A stretch of DNA of 64,000 bases, taken from assembly GCA_913060515.1 (NCBI GenBank), contig CAJXRZ010000008.1, forward strand, positions 61,690-125,689, read 5' to 3'. Made by a program: the position numbers and the translations under genes. The DNA comes from an uncultured Pseudomonadota bacterium. GTDB taxonomy: Bacteria; Myxococcota_A; UBA796; CAJQPC01. The notes beneath the pieces are model-generated. The model was not told the origin of the DNA. It saw nothing but the letters and a program-made list of their open reading frames with translations, and searched no databases. Shown here one piece after another: positions 60,202 to 64,000 of this stretch; position 1 is the stretch's first letter, and every line of letters begins with the position of its first letter.

Positions 60202-60962
60202 TCCGCCGGGTCATCCCGGTCCTGGACGTACAGCGGGGACGACTGGTCAAAGGCATGCAGTTCGGCGACCTGCACGACGCAGGCGACCCGGTCGCGGCGG
60301 GCTGCCTTTACGGGGAGATGGGGGCAGACGCGCTCATCGTGCTCAACATCGGCTCCGACCCCAGCTACCACGACGACTTCTTGGACCAGGTCAGCCGCTT
60401 GGCGGCTTGCTGCCAAGTGCCTGTGATCGCTGGAGGCGGCGTGAAGGACGAGGCCAGCTTTGGCGCGCTGCTCGATGCAGGCGCATCGGCGGTCTCCGTC
60501 GCTAGCGCGGCAATCCGAGACCCTGGTTTGGTGGAGCGCCTGGCCAAAGAGTTCGGCAGCGAACAGGTCTTGGCGGCGGTCGACGCCCGCTGGGCCGGCA
60601 CCGGCTGGCGCGTTCACAGCGACGGCGGGCGGCGCATCACCGACTTGGACGCCATCGAGTGGTGCGAACGCTTGGAGTCCATGGGCGCCGGACAGATCAT
60701 GCTCGTGAGCATGGACCGGGATGGAACGGGCGCAGGCTTCGACACCGACCTGGTGCGCTATGTGCGCGAGAAGGTCCAGATCCCCCTCATCGTCGCCGGC
60801 GGCGCTGGTCGTTTGGAGGACTTCGTTGAGGCTTGCAGAGCGGGGGCACACGCGGTCACAGCGGCCTCGCTCTTTCACTTTCGGTCTCTGACCGTCGGCG
60901 AGGTCAAAGAGGCCCTGAGCCGGGAAGGCTTTGGTGTGGGAGAGCGCGCTTCCTTCGCCTAA
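60195..60962 (+). CDS. HisF-like imidazole glycerol phosphate synthase cyclase subunit
   Basis: 255 residues with a TIM-barrel. RRVIPVLDVQRGRLVKGMQF, DAGDPVAAGCLYGEMGADAL, PVIAGGGVKDEASF, the second Asp in LAAVDARW and the late MLVSMDRDGTGAGFD and IPLIVAGGAG all match HisF, including the two catalytic Asp. The amidotransferase partner HisH and other his genes are absent here. It could be the housekeeping HisF or a paralogue serving sugar-nucleotide amidation (as in WbuZ/PseA-type systems). The GTG overlaps the HAD gene. Confidence 0.85.
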   Translation: MLIRRVIPVLDVQRGRLVKGMQFGDLHDAGDPVAAGCLYGEMGADALIVLNIGSDPSYHDDFLDQVSRLAACCQVPVIAGGGVKDEASFGALLDAGASAVSVASAAIRDPGLVERLAKEFGSEQVLAAVDARWAGTGWRVHSDGGRRITDLDAIEWCERLESMGAGQIMLVSMDRDGTGAGFDTDLVRYVREKVQIPLIVAGGAGRLEDFVEACRAGAHAVTAASLFHFRSLTVGEVKEALSREGFGVGERASFA

Positions 60963-60971
60963 TGCGGCCCC

Positions 60972-63011
60972 TCAGATGCCCGGGCCGCCATTGAGCCAGT
61001 ACAGGCTCCGCCCGTTCCCGCTGCTGACCAGAAGCCCCACCTCGCTGCCTGCCAACTCGCCCGAGAGCGAGATGCCGGGCTGGGAGCTCATGCGGTTCTC
61101 GCTCAGGGTGTAGCTCCCAGCGCTCAATGGGCCGTAGACCACAGAGACTGCCCCGTAGCTGTTCGCGCGCGGGTCGCTGACGACAAGGTCCACGTATCCA
61201 TCGCCGTCGTGATCTCCGGTCAACCTCACCCTGCTGTAGCCATCGCCGCTGTGGCCGCTGACCCGCATCCAAGCCTCGTCCTGCCCCTGCTGCATGCTCT
61301 CCGCGTCAAAGGCCAGCAGCTCCCCACTGACAGGCCGCAGCACCCAGAGCTCGGGGTAACCGTCCTCGTTGCCATCCACACAGGTGATGCGGTTGGTCCC
61401 CAGCTGCTCTGAGGAGCTCTCCCGAATCCACAGGTCGGCGTCGCTCAGGCTGGAGAATCCGTCCTGTAGGCTCTCAGCCCAGATCACGCCGCTGTCGTAG
61501 GCCGGGCCGAAGTTGCCCCCGTAGACCAGCCCCTGCTCCCCCGTGCCCAACACATCGCAGGCCTGCACCTGCGCAGAGCCCATGTAGTACTGGCCATCGA
61601 AGCTCAGCTCCCCAGCGGCATCGATGAGCGAGGAGACCGCGCCCGGGTCCGAATCGAAGAGGTAGACCGCCCCGTTTCCGCCCTCGCTGCGGGATTCACT
61701 GGGTGCGTTCACCACCAAGTAGCCGCCGGCGATGGCCAAGCTGGTGCCGAGCCCGCTGGCGTTGTCCTGAATGATCGGCAGCTCATCGACGCTGCCGCCC
61801 AGCTCCAAGGGTCCCATCGCCACGAAGACGCGGGGTGCGTAGACCCCTCCCTCAAAGTCATAGTGCTGAACCGCGCTGAGGATCAGATCCGTCTGCCCAT
61901 CTGCATCCAGGTCACCGGTGACCATCGTGCTGCCCAAGATGCTGTAGGTGGAGTCCGTGGTCAGGAGATCCTGCATGTAGGAGTCCCCTTCCCTCAGCAA
62001 GCGCACCTGGCCGACGTAGCCGTCCCCGCCGTACTCATAGGGCGAGGCGACCACAAAGTGCTCCTGGCCCTTGCCCAGCAGATCCACGGGATCCAACAAC
62101 ACATTGGCGCTGGCCGTGTTCGGCAGCTCCACCAGAGGCAAACCATCCATCACACCGGCGCCATGGATGCCGCACTCTCCGTCGGTCACCACGCAGTCGT
62201 TGGCGACCCCATCCCCACAGATCTCCTCCATGCCGGGGTTCACTTCAGCGCTGGCCTCATCGCAGTCACCGTCCAACGCGGCGTAGCCCTGCTCCGGTGC
62301 ACAGGCCGAGATCCCCTGCCCATGTCCATAGCCATCTCCGTCGGGGTCCTCGAACCAGTTGGTCCACCCCCGTGAGCTCGGGTCCTCGCCATTGACCAGA
62401 CCGTCGCAGTCCTCATCGGCCTGGAGCAGATCGCAGACCTCTATGGCCCCTGGATGGGTACCAGCCGCCTGATCATCACAGTCCATCCCGCCGTAGTCCG
62501 CGCTCTCGTAGCCGTCCTGATCCGCGTCGTAGTCCGAGTCGAGGGAGCAGTCCTGATCCTCTCCGTCGTACCAAATCTCCTCTGCGCCAGGGTAGACCGC
62601 TGGGTCCAAGGGTGCGCAATCTCCCGCAAGCGAGGCCAGGCCTTCCGAGGCGCCGCAGCTCAGTTGCGCCGCAGGCTCCTCCCCGACGCCGTCTCCATCT
62701 TGGTCGACATACCAAGCCACCGAGGGCCGGTCCCCGCGCTCACAGTTGCAGCTGCTCTGCTCGGGATGTTCGGTGGCGTCGGCATCATCGCAATCCCCAG
62801 CCACACCAACCCAGCCGACATCGCTCGGACAGGCCTGCGCCCAGATGGTGTCGTCACCAAAGCCGTCACCGTCTTGATCGGCCCAAGAGAGCTGGGCGGC
62901 GCCGACGGTGGCGTCCCCGTCATCACAGTCGCGGCCAGCGGTGACCCCATCGCCGTCCTGGTCGTCGAGGCCGCCACAAGCGATTGTTGCAAGGATCCAA
63001 AGCATGGCCAA
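60972..63011 (-). CDS. Large exported protein with MopE-like repeats and FG-GAP propeller
   Basis: 679 residues with a signal peptide ending near Cys12 (WILATIACGG), probably a lipoprotein. Residues 15-290 are Asp-rich repeats of the MopE/thrombospondin type (DQDGDGVTAGRDCDDGD, EIWYDGEDQDC). Residues 300-679 are FG-GAP/integrin-alpha-like blades (VTGDLDADGQTDLILS, GDHDGDGYVDLVVSDP). Such proteins bind calcium and sit on the outer surface of myxobacteria and relatives. The stop is 9 nt from the convergent hisF-like gene. It has no visible enzymatic domain. Confidence 0.85.
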   Translation of the reverse strand: MAMLWILATIACGGLDDQDGDGVTAGRDCDDGDATVGAAQLSWADQDGDGFGDDTIWAQACPSDVGWVGVAGDCDDADATEHPEQSSCNCERGDRPSVAWYVDQDGDGVGEEPAAQLSCGASEGLASLAGDCAPLDPAVYPGAEEIWYDGEDQDCSLDSDYDADQDGYESADYGGMDCDDQAAGTHPGAIEVCDLLQADEDCDGLVNGEDPSSRGWTNWFEDPDGDGYGHGQGISACAPEQGYAALDGDCDEASAEVNPGMEEICGDGVANDCVVTDGECGIHGAGVMDGLPLVELPNTASANVLLDPVDLLGKGQEHFVVASPYEYGGDGYVGQVRLLREGDSYMQDLLTTDSTYSILGSTMVTGDLDADGQTDLILSAVQHYDFEGGVYAPRVFVAMGPLELGGSVDELPIIQDNASGLGTSLAIAGGYLVVNAPSESRSEGGNGAVYLFDSDPGAVSSLIDAAGELSFDGQYYMGSAQVQACDVLGTGEQGLVYGGNFGPAYDSGVIWAESLQDGFSSLSDADLWIRESSSEQLGTNRITCVDGNEDGYPELWVLRPVSGELLAFDAESMQQGQDEAWMRVSGHSGDGYSRVRLTGDHDGDGYVDLVVSDPRANSYGAVSVVYGPLSAGSYTLSENRMSSQPGISLSGELAGSEVGLLVSSGNGRSLYWLNGGPGI

Positions 63012-63109
63012 GGGTAGCCGCGCCGCCGGGGCCCTGTCGAACCAAGCCCATCCGGGCCAAGGTTGCTATCCTGCAGACTGAACCTGCCCCTTCCCTCCGC
63101 CGAGGCTCC

Positions 63110-63958
63110 ATGTCAGACGCTGCCCCCCCATTGGCCGACGGGCGCTATCGCCTGATCTCCGTGTTGGGCGTAGGCGGTATGGCGACGGTGTACACCGCCT
63201 TTGACGGGCGCTTGCAGGTTCCTCGCGCCATCAAGATCCTCTCGCCAGAGCTGGGACAGCGACGCTCCCTCCGCTCCCGCTTCGAGGGCGAGGCGAGCAC
63301 CATGGCGCTGCTCGAACACCCGAACATTGTGCGCGTCTACGACGTCGGCGCCGACGGGGATCGCGCATACATCGTGATGGAACTGGTGGACGGGGGCTCC
63401 CTCCTGGACCGCGTCAAACGAGGCGGCGCCCTGCCCCCAATGCTGGCCATCCGGGTCACGATCGACATGCTCGATGCCTTGGACGTGGCCCACAAGCGGG
63501 GGGTGGTGCACCGCGACATCAAGCCCCACAACATCCTGCTGAGCTCCGACGGCAAGCTGCGGATCACCGACTTTGGCATTGCCCGAATGCGCAATGACGA
63601 AGACGACGGCATGACCAAGACCGGGGCCGTGATGGGTACCTGGGGCTTTATGGCGCCCGAGCAGCGCGTCGACGCCAAGAGCGTGGATGTGCGCGCAGAC
63701 CTCTACAGCGTCGGGGCGACCCTCTACTCGATTCTGACGGGCAAGACCCCGGTGGACCTCTTTGTCTCGGACATGGACAGCAGTCTGCTGGAGGGAATCG
63801 ACCACGAGATCGCTCAGGTCATCAAGAAGTCCACCCGCTACGACCGGGAGGAACGCTACGGGACGGCCGCAGAGATGGCTGCGGCCTGTCGCTCCATCCT
63901 CTCCTTGATTCCAGAGGACCCGCCGAACACCCCCATCATGTTCGCCCCCCCCGAGGGC
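63110..63958 (+). CDS. Hanks-type serine/threonine protein kinase, 3'-truncated by adapter at contig end
   Basis: The first 283 residues are seen from the ATG at 63110. Kinase motifs are complete: glycine loop LGVGGMATVY, catalytic Lys in RAIKIL, HRDIKPHNILL (near residue 140), DFGIAR, and GTWGFMAPEQ. Subdomains run to about residue 260, and the C-terminal sensor or membrane part would follow. At 63959 the reading frame runs into sequencing adapter, whose translation begins LSLIHISEPTR and stays open to the window end, so the remaining length is unknown. It is divergent from the MopE/FG-GAP gene. Confidence 0.95.
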
Positions 63959-64000
63959 CTGTCTCTTATACACATCTCCGAGCCCACGAGACAGGCAGAA
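63959..64000. other. Nextera adapter and index contamination at contig end
   Basis: 63959-63977 is the 19-base Tn5 mosaic end as used in Nextera libraries, 63978-63992 is the read-2 adapter arm (CCGAGCCCACGAGAC), and the last eight bases AGGCAGAA equal the i7 read of Nextera index N703. This is library-construction sequence, not genome. Confidence 0.98.

Noticed and set aside
63113..63973. Long minus-strand frame beginning MYKRQ at the right edge
   Set aside because: Its start lies in the reverse complement of the Nextera mosaic end and the rest is antisense to a clear Hanks-type kinase, so it is an artefact.
1..64000. CRISPR array, prophage or insertion sequence
   Set aside because: No regularly spaced repeats with unique spacers, no transposase or integrase and no inverted-repeat-bounded element was seen. 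The repeats present lie inside coding regions.

Overview
The window reads as about 64 kb of a high-GC, Gram-negative chromosome, probably a Myxococcota or related deltaproteobacterial lineage. The evidence is a full lipid A gene set, many lipoproteins, two proteins with MopE-like Asp-rich repeats, a Hanks-type kinase, an FHA protein and dense gene packing with frequent 4-nt overlaps and GTG/TTG starts. No 16S gene or other taxonomic marker is present, so this placement is inference. The last 42 bases are Nextera adapter plus an index, so the right edge is a contig end and the last gene is cut by adapter, not by biology.

Layout. 1-12785 (+): an almost gapless lipid A/LPS operon: lpxD (partial), fabZ, an unknown propeller-like gene, lpxA, a Gfo/Idh/MocA dehydrogenase (GnnA-like position), lpxB, a GT39/GT83-type membrane glycosyltransferase, msbA, an alkyltransferase-like DNA-repair gene, a waaA-lpxK gene fusion, an lpxL-type acyltransferase, a Trm112-like zinc ribbon, a GT4 glycosyltransferase, then a KptA-like/Nudix fusion. 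12836-20100: secreted nuclease, retropepsin-like lipoprotein, an EAD1-like membrane protein, a TMTC-like membrane protein, miaE and an EEP phosphatase. 20100-30424: radical SAM/DUF2344 protein, lipoproteins, methionine aminopeptidase, HTH-only LysR, acyl-CoA dehydrogenase, sirtuin, PEGA and MopE-like proteins. 30492-36975: a yfgM-bamB-like pair, ferredoxin, DUF3293-like protein, an HTTM-TPR protein, a sigma/anti-sigma-like tail-anchored protein and a TPR-pseudozincin. 36992-45431: guaA, two proteins sharing a C-terminal module, xdhC, an unusual two-component pair and an FHA protein.

45428-53931 (-): a core translation/replication block in the order tRNA-Gln, prs, rplY, pth, hppA, rpsF, rplI, then a terminator and dnaB; rpsR is missing from its usual slot between rpsF and rplI. 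53932-64000: a MoxR-VWA pair, a NYN-LOTUS RNA-binding protein with a histone H1-like tail, a SerA-like dehydrogenase, a HAD-HisF pair, a large MopE/FG-GAP lipoprotein and the truncated kinase.

Most distinctive: the single-chain WaaA-LpxK protein, the KptA-Nudix fusion, the EAD1-like membrane adaptor, the degenerate zincin and the tail-anchored sigma/anti-sigma-like protein. All family calls come from reading motifs by eye; none was checked by a database search. No gap between genes exceeds 300 bases.
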